NCBI GenBank assembly: GCA_025354885.1
Contig: JANXLY010000150.1
Coordinates: 1 to 35,316, forward strand
DNA: 35,316 bases
DNA from: Acidobacteriota bacterium
GTDB lineage: Bacteria > Acidobacteriota > Terriglobia > Bryobacterales > Bryobacteraceae
Reading direction: 5' to 3'
The notes under the pieces were generated by a model. It did no database searches. It was given only the letters and a program-made list of their open reading frames with translations, and was not told the origin of the DNA. This document shows, one piece after another, positions 28,250-35,316 of this stretch. The translations under genes were made by a program, and so were the position numbers. The first letter of the stretch is position 1. Each line of letters begins with the position of its first letter.

Positions 28250-28276
28250 AAAAAGGAGAGGCAATGCCTCTCCTTT
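28250..28276 (-). terminator. Intrinsic terminator after the 145-residue membrane protein gene
   Basis: An 11-base perfect stem (28252-28262 with 28266-28276; arm AAAGGAGAGGC) encloses a 3-base centre. On the minus strand it is followed by a run of five T (28254-28250). It ends the gene at 28321-28758 and sits 15 bases before the moxR start. It is the only convincing rho-independent terminator I see in the window. Confidence 0.85.
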
Positions 28277-28281
28277 CAGCC

Positions 28282-28294
28282 CGGGATAATCCCG
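28282..28294. promoter_or_regulatory. Palindrome CGGGATAATCCCG before moxR
   Basis: This is a perfect 6-base inverted repeat around one base, lying between the stop at 28321 and the terminator hairpin. No T-run follows on either strand, so it is not a second terminator. It lies where the moxR promoter would have to be and could be an operator. No partner regulator is visible. Confidence 0.35.
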
Positions 28295-28320
28295 ATTCGT
28301 AATTTTAATGGAGTTCTGCG

Positions 28321-28758
28321 TCAGATTCCGGCGCTCTGCTGACCAAAAGTGTTTGCAAAGTGGCCAATTGTCTCAGCCATCTCTTCCAGCGCAGAAACCG
28401 AAGCACGCAGTCCCAAAGCATGGCTCACGCGGAACCAGGTTTGGGTTACCCGAAAGTTTGCCCGCAACAGTTTGGTTTCGAGCATGTTTTCATTCTGAGC
28501 AGATCCCGATACTTGATCGAGCAACTGACTCACAATACGATAATCACGTTCCAGCGAGCGATAAAGCTCAATCAGGTTTGGATCGGTGTTTGCTTCAATT
28601 TGTCCCTTGACCAAATCAAAACTCAGGCCGTTGGCACGGCATACTTCGCCAGAGTAGTCTTCGGCGGTTTGTGTTCGGAGAATCAGAATGCAGCTGTAGC
28701 GAAACCAATACGCAAACAGCGCTAGCGATAATCCGATGAGTATTAAGCTGAAACTCAT
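28321..28758 (-). CDS. Hypothetical small membrane-anchored protein
   Basis: The protein has 145 residues and I do not recognise a family. One hydrophobic segment (3-19, possibly extending to 27) anchors it with a short outer N-terminus. The remainder (about 28-145) is predicted helical and soluble, with heptad-like patterns at 62-84 (LIELYRSLERDYRIVSQLLDQV) and 92-133, suggesting a helical bundle or coiled coil. ATG at 28758 has GAAGA about 4 bases upstream. A TTG-type longer start is possible but would pass through the promoter. It has its own promoter candidate and a clear terminator, so it looks monocistronic. The region upstream is distinctly AT-rich compared with its neighbours. Confidence 0.68.
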   Translation of the reverse strand: MSFSLILIGLSLALFAYWFRYSCILILRTQTAEDYSGEVCRANGLSFDLVKGQIEANTDPNLIELYRSLERDYRIVSQLLDQVSGSAQNENMLETKLLRANFRVTQTWFRVSHALGLRASVSALEEMAETIGHFANTFGQQSAGI

Positions 28759-28773
28759 TTTGTCTTCAAGGTA

Positions 28774-28802
28774 AGAATACCACCAACAAACTAACAGACC
28801 AA
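28774..28802 (-). promoter_or_regulatory. Candidate sigma-70-like promoter for the small membrane protein
   Basis: On the minus strand, TTGGTC (28802-28797) and TATTCT (28779-28774) are separated by exactly 17 bases. The -10 lies 15 bases before the ATG at 28758. The surrounding gap (28759-28882) is AT-rich. The -35 match is only partial, so this is a moderate call. The rest of that 124-base gap shows no other feature. Confidence 0.4.
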
Positions 28803-28882
28803 GATTCAATAGGGTACTAAGTAAAGATTTTCTAAAGTACTACGACCAAACCAAATGACTAAGGCTTTCACCTGAAGCGCCC

Positions 28883-29437
28883 TTATTTGAAACGCATGTG
28901 CCCAGGTTCCAGCCCCTCTCGCTCACACCATTGCAGGTAGAGAGCACCATAACTCAAGGTGATGTAATCCTTATCGGCAATTCCAAGGATTCTTGCAGTA
29001 GAATCTATCCATTTTTCTGTACCCTCCAGCTCTGCATAGATCCCGATGGGAGTTTCATCGAGCGTTACGATTCCGCTCGGCTCCTGCTCCTTATACTCTG
29101 TGCGATATTTTTCATAAATGAATTTCGACTGATAGCCGAGCCGTCCAAAAAATTCCTGTGCCGCCGCTGCATCAGACACCGTAAATTCAATTTCTTCCCT
29201 TGATTTGTGTTTGCCCACACTGGCCGGACCCTTATAGGTGATCGTGAACCGCTTCCCCGCTTCTCTCAACCGGACAACACACCCGCAGGGCCGCAGCGAC
29301 GGTGGCTCGGTCTCAAACATCGCGTTGCGCTCAAACACCCGCCGACGATGGATACGGAACCCCGCTTCGCGCAATTTTCGGCGAAACAGTTGCGGCGAGG
29401 CAATCTTTATTTTGACTTCAATTTCTAAACCCTTCAC
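28883..29437 (-). CDS. CYTH-domain protein (CyaB / class IV adenylate cyclase-like)
   Basis: The protein has 184 residues in a single CYTH domain, a tunnel fold that binds triphosphates with divalent metals. The defining ExExK is at Glu5-Ile-Glu7-Val-Lys9. Other tunnel residues are Arg56 (VVRLREA), Lys69 (TYKGP), the acidic SREEIEF (79-85), Lys110 and Arg112 in EKYRTEY, and Glu136/Glu138 in AELEG. The closest type is the CyaB/thermostable class IV cyclase group, whose activities vary (adenylate cyclase, thiamine triphosphatase, tripolyphosphatase), so the reaction is not settled. GTG at 29437 is used because the ExExK must lie at the very N-terminus; a longer frame would overlap the divergent DUF2071 gene. 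The divergent gap is 18 bases. Confidence 0.83.
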   Translation of the reverse strand: MKGLEIEVKIKIASPQLFRRKLREAGFRIHRRRVFERNAMFETEPPSLRPCGCVVRLREAGKRFTITYKGPASVGKHKSREEIEFTVSDAAAAQEFFGRLGYQSKFIYEKYRTEYKEQEPSGIVTLDETPIGIYAELEGTEKWIDSTARILGIADKDYITLSYGALYLQWCEREGLEPGHMRFK

Positions 29438-29455
29438 AAGAGCTAGCCTACTATC

Positions 29456-30211
29456 ATGGGACTCAGCGCTGTGCTCGATTTGCAGGAACATCGCCCTTGG
29501 CCGCTGCCCAAAGGTCCATGGGTAATGACGCAGTGTTGGTGCGATCTGCTCTTCGCTCACTGGCCCATGGATGCTGCAGCAATTCAAGCTCTGCTGCCTG
29601 ACTCACTTGAAGTGGATGTCCTCGATGGAAAAGCCTGGGTAGCGGTTGTGCCCTTTCGGATGACCGGCGTGCGGCCCAGACTTACGCCGCCTCTCCCTTG
29701 GTTATCCCATTTTGCCGAGCTCAATGTACGTACCTATGTGCGGCCCAAGCATGGCCCAAAAGATCAGGCTGGTGTCTATTTCTGGAGTCTCGAAGCTTCG
29801 AATCCGGTTGCGGTGGCGGCGGCTCGCGGCTTCTTCCATTTGCCCTACATGAATGCACACATGAGTTGTGAATCCAGGCAAGGCTGGATTCAATATGAGT
29901 CGCGGCGCACACATCGCGGAGAGCCGCCCGCTGAATTCAAAGCCAGTTACCGCCCCTGCGGCCTCACCAATAAAACGGATCTCGTTCGCTGGCTCACCGA
30001 ACGCTATTGCCTCTACACAACCGATCCCAAAGGCTGCCTCTATCAGGGTGACATCCATCACCAGGCCTGGCCGCTCGAAGATGCCGAGGCAAACCTCATA
30101 ATCAACACCATGGCCAGAGCCTGTGGTATCGAATTGCCAACAACGCCGCCCCTGCTGCATTTCGCCAAAGAAATCCAGGTCGTGATATGGCCGCTAAGGA
30201 AGCTCGCCTGA
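29456..30211 (+). CDS. DUF2071 / YqjF-family protein
   Basis: The protein has 251 residues and resembles the YqjF/DUF2071 family, which has an acetoacetate-decarboxylase-like beta-cone fold. Family features are the N-terminal WCDLLFAHWPMDAAAIQALLP (28-48), GKAWVAVVPFRMTGVRP (58-74), FAELNVRTYV (86-95) and a central GVYFWSLEASN (106-116). No signal peptide or helix is present, so it is probably cytoplasmic. The biochemical role of the family is unknown. The ATG at 29456 is 18 bases from the divergent CYTH start. The 3' end overlaps the M48 peptidase gene by 18 bases. Confidence 0.85.
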   Translation: MGLSAVLDLQEHRPWPLPKGPWVMTQCWCDLLFAHWPMDAAAIQALLPDSLEVDVLDGKAWVAVVPFRMTGVRPRLTPPLPWLSHFAELNVRTYVRPKHGPKDQAGVYFWSLEASNPVAVAAARGFFHLPYMNAHMSCESRQGWIQYESRRTHRGEPPAEFKASYRPCGLTNKTDLVRWLTERYCLYTTDPKGCLYQGDIHHQAWPLEDAEANLIINTMARACGIELPTTPPLLHFAKEIQVVIWPLRKLA

Positions 30212-31009
30212 TGCCGGGCGCGTCGTCGAGCAAGGCACACTCATATTTACCCCAATCGGTTGGGCCACACCACTCCAGCCGGCAGAGTTCACCCTCACCC
30301 GCTCCATTCTTTCAGCCAGCGGAGGGTGAGTCGACAAGTACTTCAGCGACCCCTCAAGCGAGCCACCCTTCTCTGACCTGGCCAGATTCCCAAATGCTTT
30401 CTGCATCTCTGACGGCGCGATCCTTGCGCGCAACAGCGTCTGCAGCGCCGCATCATCCGCACTCTCCTCATCCGATCTGATGAACTGCAGCGCTGTTAAA
30501 TTGCCAGCGAGATCACCCAGTATTCCGGCATCTCCCAGCACGAGAGACAAAATGGCTTGCAGCCCGATTGCCCGCACCATCCCCTTCATCGAATGCCGCT
30601 GCACCACATGCTGCATCTCATGCGCCAGCACTGCCGCAACCTGCTCTGCGTTGTCCATCCGCTCAATCAGGCCGCTGTAAACAATGATGTGGCCTCCCGG
30701 TGCAGCCATCGCATTCACCAGCGGATTGCGCACCACCTGTGCCTCAAAGCGGTAGGGTGTCCTCGGCATGGATGCTTCAAGCCTTGCCAGCACCTTCGTC
30801 ATCAGTTCTCTGGTTGGCTCGTCCGTACAGACGGGATCGGTCCTTGTAATTCCCGCAACAACCGCTTGCCCCAGCTTGTCCTCCCAACTGACTGGCACCA
30901 GGCGAACCGCACCCGCCAGCAAGAGTGGAATTCCTTGCCAGATCAGATATATCGCAAGGCCGATCATACATAGCAATCCAATGGCAAGCGAAGCGATTTT
31001 AACTTTCAT
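30194..31009 (-). CDS. Membrane-anchored M48-family zinc metallopeptidase
   Basis: The protein has 271 residues. Residues about 5-36 form a strongly hydrophobic N-terminal anchor. The M48 active site is HEMQH (His130, Glu131, His134), with Glu182 in SDEESADD as the likely third zinc ligand. The preceding NAMAAPGGHIIVYSGLI matches the family edge strand. Family members degrade misfolded envelope proteins or process membrane proteins. ATG at 31009 follows the stop of the DUF898 gene by 3 bases; a TTG directly before it would add one residue. It is the last gene of the lepA-DUF898-M48 unit and overlaps the DUF2071 gene by 18 bases. Confidence 0.9.
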   Translation of the reverse strand: MKVKIASLAIGLLCMIGLAIYLIWQGIPLLLAGAVRLVPVSWEDKLGQAVVAGITRTDPVCTDEPTRELMTKVLARLEASMPRTPYRFEAQVVRNPLVNAMAAPGGHIIVYSGLIERMDNAEQVAAVLAHEMQHVVQRHSMKGMVRAIGLQAILSLVLGDAGILGDLAGNLTALQFIRSDEESADDAALQTLLRARIAPSEMQKAFGNLARSEKGGSLEGSLKYLSTHPPLAERMERVRVNSAGWSGVAQPIGVNMSVPCSTTRPASGELP

Positions 31010-31012
31010 CAA

Positions 31013-32086
31013 CTACAGCCCAAACCCCGCGTCGATGCCGGCGTCTGTGCCAAGCACGTTCCCTAGCGTATCTCCAAACGCGGAATCTGCTCCCCCAGGC
31101 TGCTCCACCAGTTGCACTCGCGGAAGTGCCGTGAGTTGTAGATTCTCTGCAACATAACTTACCTGCCGGCAGACCGCCCACGGATAGCCAATACCCAGCG
31201 TGCAGAAAGTGAGAATCGCATTCGTGATAGTAAGGATCAGCAGCCCATCGCCACTCAGCGTGGACCGAAATGGGCTCCCTGCAAAACTCGTCTCATTCCA
31301 GCTGTAATTGCCCAGCTTCGCCTGGAACCAGAAGCGGTAGAGCGTAAAGGTCGGCAAAAAGAGCAGCAGGAATTTCACGTACGGCCAAAGCAGCTCTTTT
31401 CCGTCGCCGCTAAAGCGGAACTGTTGCCCACCGTACCAGGTATTGTCCACCACCTGCCGGCGCATGTTGGCGAGAAAGAATGGCAGGTAGATACTGAGCG
31501 TAACCACCGTGAGTAATAATCCTGACCAAAAGACAATCGCCAGACGCATCAGGTCGCCCCGATAGGCAAAGCGTCGGCCTTGCCAGCTCGTGCGGCTCCA
31601 GCGATAGCGTAGTGCTCCGTGGATGGCAAAAGGGACAAGCAGCGCAAGCAGCAGAGCAAAGAGTATGGAGATCTCCGGCCCCGCACTCTTGCCCAGATAA
31701 AAGATGGCTGCAAAGCTTGAGCCATAAAGCACCCCAAGCAGCGCAATCAGCATCAGCCAGCCGAGCAGCAGTTCCTTGCCCGTGCCATGGTATTCGAAGG
31801 GCTTTCCGGAAAACTTCAAATTCGACCATAGATAACGGCGAATCTCAGTCCGTCCCCAAAAGCTGTAAATGCCGAGGGTAAAGATGCTGTAAACAACCAG
31901 CTTGAAATAGAGCAATAGCAGCGTTCCGCCCTCGCCGCTGAATTCGAAACGGGCCGCGCCAGGCGCAGGAATTTCAGCAATTGGAGGATGCAGCGGCTCA
32001 GCGGTTGGTGAGCCAAACAGATTCCCGCACTGACAACGTGCCGGGAGAACTTCATATTGAGTACCGCAATTGGGGCAAAATGCCAT
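31013..32086 (-). CDS. DUF898 (YjgN-like) membrane protein with N-terminal zinc ribbon
   Basis: The protein has 357 residues. A zinc-ribbon-like start has cysteines at 4, 7, 18 and 20 (CPNCG and CQCG). It is followed by a Pro-rich linker and a DUF898 region with about six to eight helices. The DUF898 repeat is recognisable: FEFSGEGGTLLLLYF near 47 and FRFSGDGKELLWPYV near 228 each introduce a block ending in a YSFWxRxE or YRFWFQAKL segment. The function of the family is unknown. ATG at 32086 lies 15 bases after the lepA stop without a clear SD. The M48 peptidase follows almost immediately, suggesting that the two act together at the membrane. Confidence 0.85.
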   Translation of the reverse strand: MAFCPNCGTQYEVLPARCQCGNLFGSPTAEPLHPPIAEIPAPGAARFEFSGEGGTLLLLYFKLVVYSIFTLGIYSFWGRTEIRRYLWSNLKFSGKPFEYHGTGKELLLGWLMLIALLGVLYGSSFAAIFYLGKSAGPEISILFALLLALLVPFAIHGALRYRWSRTSWQGRRFAYRGDLMRLAIVFWSGLLLTVVTLSIYLPFFLANMRRQVVDNTWYGGQQFRFSGDGKELLWPYVKFLLLFLPTFTLYRFWFQAKLGNYSWNETSFAGSPFRSTLSGDGLLILTITNAILTFCTLGIGYPWAVCRQVSYVAENLQLTALPRVQLVEQPGGADSAFGDTLGNVLGTDAGIDAGFGL

Positions 32087-32101
32087 GCCCGCAAGTCTAG
32101 C

Positions 32102-33919
32102 TTAATCGTCGTCGTCGGATGCGGAAGTAACTTTGAGAACCGCAAGAAAGGCTTCTTGCGGGATCTCCACCCGGCCCACGCGCTTCATGCGCTTCTTGCC
32201 TTCTTTTTGTTTATCGAGCAACTTGCGCTTGCGGCTGATATCGCCGCCGTAGCATTTGGCGATCACGTTCTTGCGGATTGCCGAAATCGTCTCACGGGCA
32301 ATCACCTTCGCGCCGATGGCCGCTTGCAACGCCACCTCAAACATCTGCCTCGGGATCAGCTTGCGCAAGCGTTCGATCAGTGTGCGGCCACGCTCATAAG
32401 CGAAGTCCTTATGCACGATCAGCGAAAGCGCATCCACTGGTTCGCCCGCTACCATGACGTCCAGTTTCACCATCGGCGAAACACGCGTGCCCGAAAGCTG
32501 GTAGTCGAGGGAAGCATAACCCTTCGAACAACTCTTCAATCGATCATAGAAATCGAGGACCACTTCGTTGAGTGGCAATTCGTAGACCAGCATCACGCGC
32601 GAGCTGCCGATGAATTCAAACTTGCGTTGCAATCCACGCTTCTCTTCTACAAGAGCCAGCACTTCGCCGATGTATTCTTCCCGCGTGATAATCGTTGCCT
32701 CAATGATGGGCTCTTCGACTTTGTCAATCTCTGTCGGATTCGGAAAGCGCTGCGGATTGTCTACCGTTATCACTTCTCCGTTCATCAGCGTGATCGTATA
32801 CCGCACACCTGGCGCAGTTGTAATCAGGTTGATGTCGAATTCGCGCTCCAGGCGTTCCTGCACGATTTCAAGATGCAGCAAGCCAAGAAATCCGCAACGG
32901 AAACCAAACCCAAGGGCCGCAGAACTCTCCGCTTCATAACTCAAAGCACTGTCGTTCAGCCGCAACTTCTCGAGTGCATCGCGAAGCAAAGTATGCTCGT
33001 GACTCTCCACCGGATAAAGGCCGGCAAAGACCATCGGCTTGATCACCTGAAAGCCCGGTAGCGGCTCGGGTGCGCGGTTGCCCACCTCCATGATGGTGTC
33101 GCCAATTTGCGCGTCGGCAACAGTCTTGATGTTGGCGAAAAGATAGCCAACTTCTCCCGCACTCAATTCATCCGTTGGAATGGGCTTGGGGGACTGGTAG
33201 CCTACCCCATCTACTTCGTAAACTTTGCCGTTGGCATTCAATTGCACTTTCATGCCCTTGCGGACTTTGCCGTCCACAACACGCATGAGCACGATTACGC
33301 CGCGATAGGAATCAAACCAGCTATCAAAAATCAAAGCTCGCAACGGGGCATTGGGATCCCCTCTCGGAGGCGGCACTTTCTTTACAACTGCTTCGAGAAT
33401 ATCGTCGATACCGATGCCGTTTTTCGCACTCGCAAGCACTGCTTCCGAAGCGTCGAGCCCAACCAGCGTTTCGATCTGTTCGCGAATGCGCTCAGGCTCC
33501 GCACTAGGCAGGTCGATCTTGTTGATGATCGGAATAATTTCAAGGTTCTGGCCGAGAGCCAGATACGTATTGGCGAGTGTCTGCGCTTCTACACCCTGTG
33601 AAGCGTCTACGACGAGCAGCGCTCCTTCACAGGCCTGCAGGCTGCGCGAAACTTCGTAGGTAAAATCGACGTGCCCCGGCGTGTCGATCAGATTGAGCTG
33701 ATAGAGAAGGCCGTCTTTAGCCTTATAATTCAAGCGCACCGCGTGGGATTTGATGGTGATGCCACGTTCCCGCTCGAGGTCCATCGAGTCGAGAACCTGT
33801 TCCATCATTTCACGCTGACTCAAGGCGCCGGTTACTTCCAGAAGGCGATCGGCCAGCGTGGATTTGCCATGGTCAATGTGCGCAATGATCGAGAAGTTCC
33901 TAATAAATGCTGGATCCAT
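32102..33919 (-). CDS. lepA: Translation factor LepA (EF4)
   Basis: LepA is a ribosome-associated GTPase affecting initiation and elongation. The protein has 605 residues, similar to E. coli (599). G-motifs are AHIDHGKS (13-20), RGITIKS (52-58), DTPGHVDF (79-86) and NKID (133-136). The C-terminal LepA-specific domain includes [20 protein letters not shown] and [17 protein letters not shown]. The extreme C-terminus is a short acidic tail ending SASDDDD. ATG at 33919 begins [18 protein letters not shown], as in the family. It is first in an operon with the DUF898 and M48 genes and diverges from ribH across 34 bases. Confidence 0.97.
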   Translation of the reverse strand: MDPAFIRNFSIIAHIDHGKSTLADRLLEVTGALSQREMMEQVLDSMDLERERGITIKSHAVRLNYKAKDGLLYQLNLIDTPGHVDFTYEVSRSLQACEGALLVVDASQGVEAQTLANTYLALGQNLEIIPIINKIDLPSAEPERIREQIETLVGLDASEAVLASAKNGIGIDDILEAVVKKVPPPRGDPNAPLRALIFDSWFDSYRGVIVLMRVVDGKVRKGMKVQLNANGKVYEVDGVGYQSPKPIPTDELSAGEVGYLFANIKTVADAQIGDTIMEVGNRAPEPLPGFQVIKPMVFAGLYPVESHEHTLLRDALEKLRLNDSALSYEAESSAALGFGFRCGFLGLLHLEIVQERLEREFDINLITTAPGVRYTITLMNGEVITVDNPQRFPNPTEIDKVEEPIIEATIITREEYIGEVLALVEEKRGLQRKFEFIGSSRVMLVYELPLNEVVLDFYDRLKSCSKGYASLDYQLSGTRVSPMVKLDVMVAGEPVDALSLIVHKDFAYERGRTLIERLRKLIPRQMFEVALQAAIGAKVIARETISAIRKNVIAKCYGGDISRKRKLLDKQKEGKKRMKRVGRVEIPQEAFLAVLKVTSASDDDD

Positions 33920-33953
33920 GCGCTAAACTGAGGGTTCCTCTTCAGTATCCCAT

Positions 33954-34454
33954 ATGTCGTCATTCCATCCCCATGAAATCAAAGTGCGCGAAGGATCTGG
34001 CAACCCCCAGGGCCTGCGCATCGCGATCGTGGTGAGCCGTTTCAACAATCTCGTCACCGACCGTCTGCTCGACGGAGCACTCGATGCTCTTGCTCGCGCG
34101 GGTGCCACTTCGAGTGACCTCGAAGTGATCAAGGTGCCGGGAGCATGGGAATTGCCTGTAGTGGTTGCTGAACTCGCTCGCCTCGCCAAAACCGATGCGA
34201 TTGTTTGTCTTGGTTGTGTGGTTCGTGGCGATACTCCCCACTTTGATTACGTGGCCGGAGAAAGCGCCAAAGGGATCGGTGCTGTCGCTGTCGATTCGGG
34301 TATTCCTGTAGCCAACGGAGTGTTGACTACCAACACCATGGAACAGGCTCTCGATCGCGCTGGTGGCAAGCTGGGTAACAAAGGCGCAGAGGCCGCGATG
34401 TGCGCGGTGGAGATGGCGCAACTCCTTCGGGATCTGAAGAGCACGAAGGGATAA
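33954..34454 (+). CDS. ribH: 6,7-dimethyl-8-ribityllumazine synthase
   Basis: RibH condenses 5-amino-6-ribitylaminouracil with dihydroxybutanone phosphate to make lumazine, the penultimate step of riboflavin synthesis. The protein has 166 residues. Motifs are VSRFN (27-31, Phe30 stacking on the substrate), GAWELP (63-68), [14 protein letters not shown] (87-100, His96 as the general base) and [24 protein letters not shown] (121-144, Arg135 and Lys139 at the phosphate site). It is 7 bases upstream of nusB, a pairing common in many bacteria. No FMN riboswitch is seen; the upstream gap is only 34 bases. Confidence 0.96.
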   Translation: MSSFHPHEIKVREGSGNPQGLRIAIVVSRFNNLVTDRLLDGALDALARAGATSSDLEVIKVPGAWELPVVVAELARLAKTDAIVCLGCVVRGDTPHFDYVAGESAKGIGAVAVDSGIPVANGVLTTNTMEQALDRAGGKLGNKGAEAAMCAVEMAQLLRDLKSTKG

Positions 34455-34461
34455 CGGGGAA

Positions 34462-34917
34462 ATGGCCAGTCGGAGAAAATCGCGCGAACGTGCGCTTCAG
34501 GTCCTGTTTTTGTGCGACCTCGGCAAGTACGAAATAGACGAAGCGATCGAAGCGTATTACTACACACTGCACAGCGATGATGAAGACTTCTCGCAATTGC
34601 CCAAGGATCGCTTCATGGAAGAGCTGGTGCGTGGTGCCATGGCAAAGCGCGAAAGCCTTGACGAGCAAATTGGCAAGGCCAGCGAACACTGGAGAATCGA
34701 TCGCATGCCGTCGGTCGATCGCAACATCCTGCGCCTGGCAGCTTTTGAATTGCTCGATGGCAAGTTGCCTTACGCCGTCATCATTGACGAAGCCCTGGAG
34801 CTCGCCCGCCGCTACAGTGGCCACGAGAGCGTTGGCTTTGTGAATGGAGTGCTCGATTCCATCCGTGCCAGCCAGGAAAAACTCGCCCAAAATCCCACTA
34901 ACTCTAAGGGCACGTGA
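34462..34917 (+). CDS. nusB: Transcription antitermination factor NusB
   Basis: NusB binds NusE/S10 and boxA RNA in rRNA antitermination. The protein has 151 residues and is all-helical. The family start SRRKSRERALQVLFLCD (3-19) and the C-terminal VDRNILRLAAFELL (84-97), YAVIIDEALELARRY (103-117) and GFVNGVLDSI (124-133) are present. ATG at 34462 has GGGGAA directly upstream, a better SD than most genes in this window. It is cotranscribed with ribH. Confidence 0.95.
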   Translation: MASRRKSRERALQVLFLCDLGKYEIDEAIEAYYYTLHSDDEDFSQLPKDRFMEELVRGAMAKRESLDEQIGKASEHWRIDRMPSVDRNILRLAAFELLDGKLPYAVIIDEALELARRYSGHESVGFVNGVLDSIRASQEKLAQNPTNSKGT

Positions 34918-34922
34918 AGAAA

Positions 34923-34937
34923 AAGCACAATGTGCTT
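34923..34937 (+). terminator. Weak hairpin after nusB
   Basis: AAGCAC and GTGCTT pair across a 3-base centre, 5 bases after the nusB stop, but only a broken T-rich stretch (CGTTTCAT) follows. It may end the ribH-nusB unit. The rest of 34918-35089 is AT-rich (34981-35100 is 42 of 120 G+C by hand count) and holds no gene that I can support. Confidence 0.35.
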
Positions 34938-35001
34938 CGTTTCATATTAAGCAAGGCCTGATAGGGCTCCAACATTTCGACATTTTACGTCACTCCAGTA
35001 A

Positions 35002-35019
35002 TTGAGCAAGATTTCTCAA
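35002..35019. promoter_or_regulatory. Inverted repeat upstream of the excisionase-like gene
   Basis: TTGAG (35002-35006) and CTCAA (35015-35019) form a 5-base inverted repeat 71 bases before the start at 35090, within the AT-rich gap. TTGAGC here could also serve as a -35 element, but the -10 at the right distance (TGGTAT) is poor. It could be an operator for the downstream small HTH protein. Low confidence. Confidence 0.25.
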
Positions 35020-35089
35020 ATAATTGGTATCAGCGTGTAACGCAATAGTGTGAAGTTAAATCTAACGTCCGAAGTGTGAAAAATTTTGT

Positions 35090-35290
35090 ATGACGCATTT
35101 TAGGCAAGCGCGTGAATTCAATTGTTCGCTTTTGAATCCCAAAGAGGTCGCAGCGCTACTCGGGCTGTCGGTCAGAACAATTAGATTGTGGGCTGAAGTG
35201 GGGGATTTACCCGCAATCCGTTGCGGCAGACAATGGCGTTTCAGGAGAGAAGCCATTCAAGATTTCGTGAATCGACTTGAATCTAGATAA
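35090..35290 (+). CDS. Excisionase-type helix-turn-helix protein
   Basis: The protein has 66 residues and is a small MerR-like/excisionase winged-helix domain. The core LLNPKEVAALLGLSVRTIRLWAEVGDLPAIRCGRQWRFRREAIQDFV (14-60) matches the helix_turn_helix_17/excisionase-family pattern, with the recognition helix at SVRTIRLWAEVG and the wing at IRCGRQWRFR. Such proteins act as recombination directionality factors or small transcription regulators. ATG at 35090 follows an AT-rich gap without a clear SD. Only 26 bases of window remain after its stop, so any integrase or other partner cannot be seen. It may mark the edge of a mobile or variable region. Confidence 0.75.
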   Translation: MTHFRQAREFNCSLLNPKEVAALLGLSVRTIRLWAEVGDLPAIRCGRQWRFRREAIQDFVNRLESR

Positions 35291-35316
35291 TCAGCAAAAT
35301 TATCATAAAATTCTGG

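Noticed and set aside
34918..35089. tRNA or small RNA gene in the gap after nusB
   Set aside because: No cloverleaf, CCA end or strong promoter-terminator pair could be found; only a short weak hairpin is present.

Overview
This 35.3 kb window looks like chromosomal DNA from an Acidobacteriota-type bacterium, possibly of the Solibacter/Bryobacter kind. That placement is an inference from the gene repertoire, the style of EF-P, the secreted BsuPI-like protein and the MoxR/DUF58/VWA cluster; no rRNA is present to confirm it. Almost all of the DNA is coding. I find 30 complete protein genes and one gene fragment at the left edge. I see no tRNA, rRNA, CRISPR array or replication origin, and no gene-free stretch longer than about 180 bases.

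Layout from left to right. 1-182: edge of a possible mobile element, with two 27-base direct repeats. 183-6181: secreted alpha/beta hydrolase, nadB, secreted BsuPI-domain protein, glnD. 6226-7976: exported sorbosone/PQQ-type sugar dehydrogenase overlapping a six-haem cytochrome c, a likely periplasmic electron-transfer pair. 7981-10208: wecB-type UDP-GlcNAc 2-epimerase facing a DegT-type sugar aminotransferase. 10248-13699: xseA, guaB, efp. 13681-18192 (minus): a four-gene unit of a polytopic glycosyltransferase-like membrane protein, a UPF0104/flippase-like protein, a secreted PIG-L deacetylase and selA. 18186-18632: stand-alone Pnkp-type kinase. 18613-20880 (minus): trpS and an MFS transporter. 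20879-22105: RlmD/RumA-type 23S rRNA methyltransferase. 22083-28234 (minus): moxR, DUF58 and a 1418-residue protein that fuses a BatA-type module to a second VWA/glutamine-amidotransferase-like protein. 28321-29437 (minus): an unrecognised small membrane protein and a CYTH enzyme. 29456-30211: DUF2071 protein. 30194-33919 (minus): lepA, a zinc-ribbon DUF898 membrane protein and an M48 peptidase. 33954-34917: ribH and nusB. 34918-35316: an AT-rich stretch with a small excisionase-like HTH gene.

The striking whole-window property is the packing. Transcription units alternate strand. Seven of eight convergent gene pairs overlap at their 3' ends by 14-38 bases and the eighth is separated by 5. 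All eight divergent pairs have start codons no more than 84 bases apart, and two overlap: trpS and the methyltransferase share one CATG. Promoters and terminators must therefore often lie inside neighbouring genes. Only one convincing intrinsic terminator is visible (28250-28276).

Most genes are housekeeping: NAD, purine, riboflavin, nitrogen signalling, translation and DNA repair. The best candidates for undescribed biology are the fused triple-VWA protein with its MoxR partner, the envelope-type operon that ends in selA, the sugar dehydrogenase/hexahaem pair, EF-P with Asn at its tip, and the compact antisense gene architecture itself.
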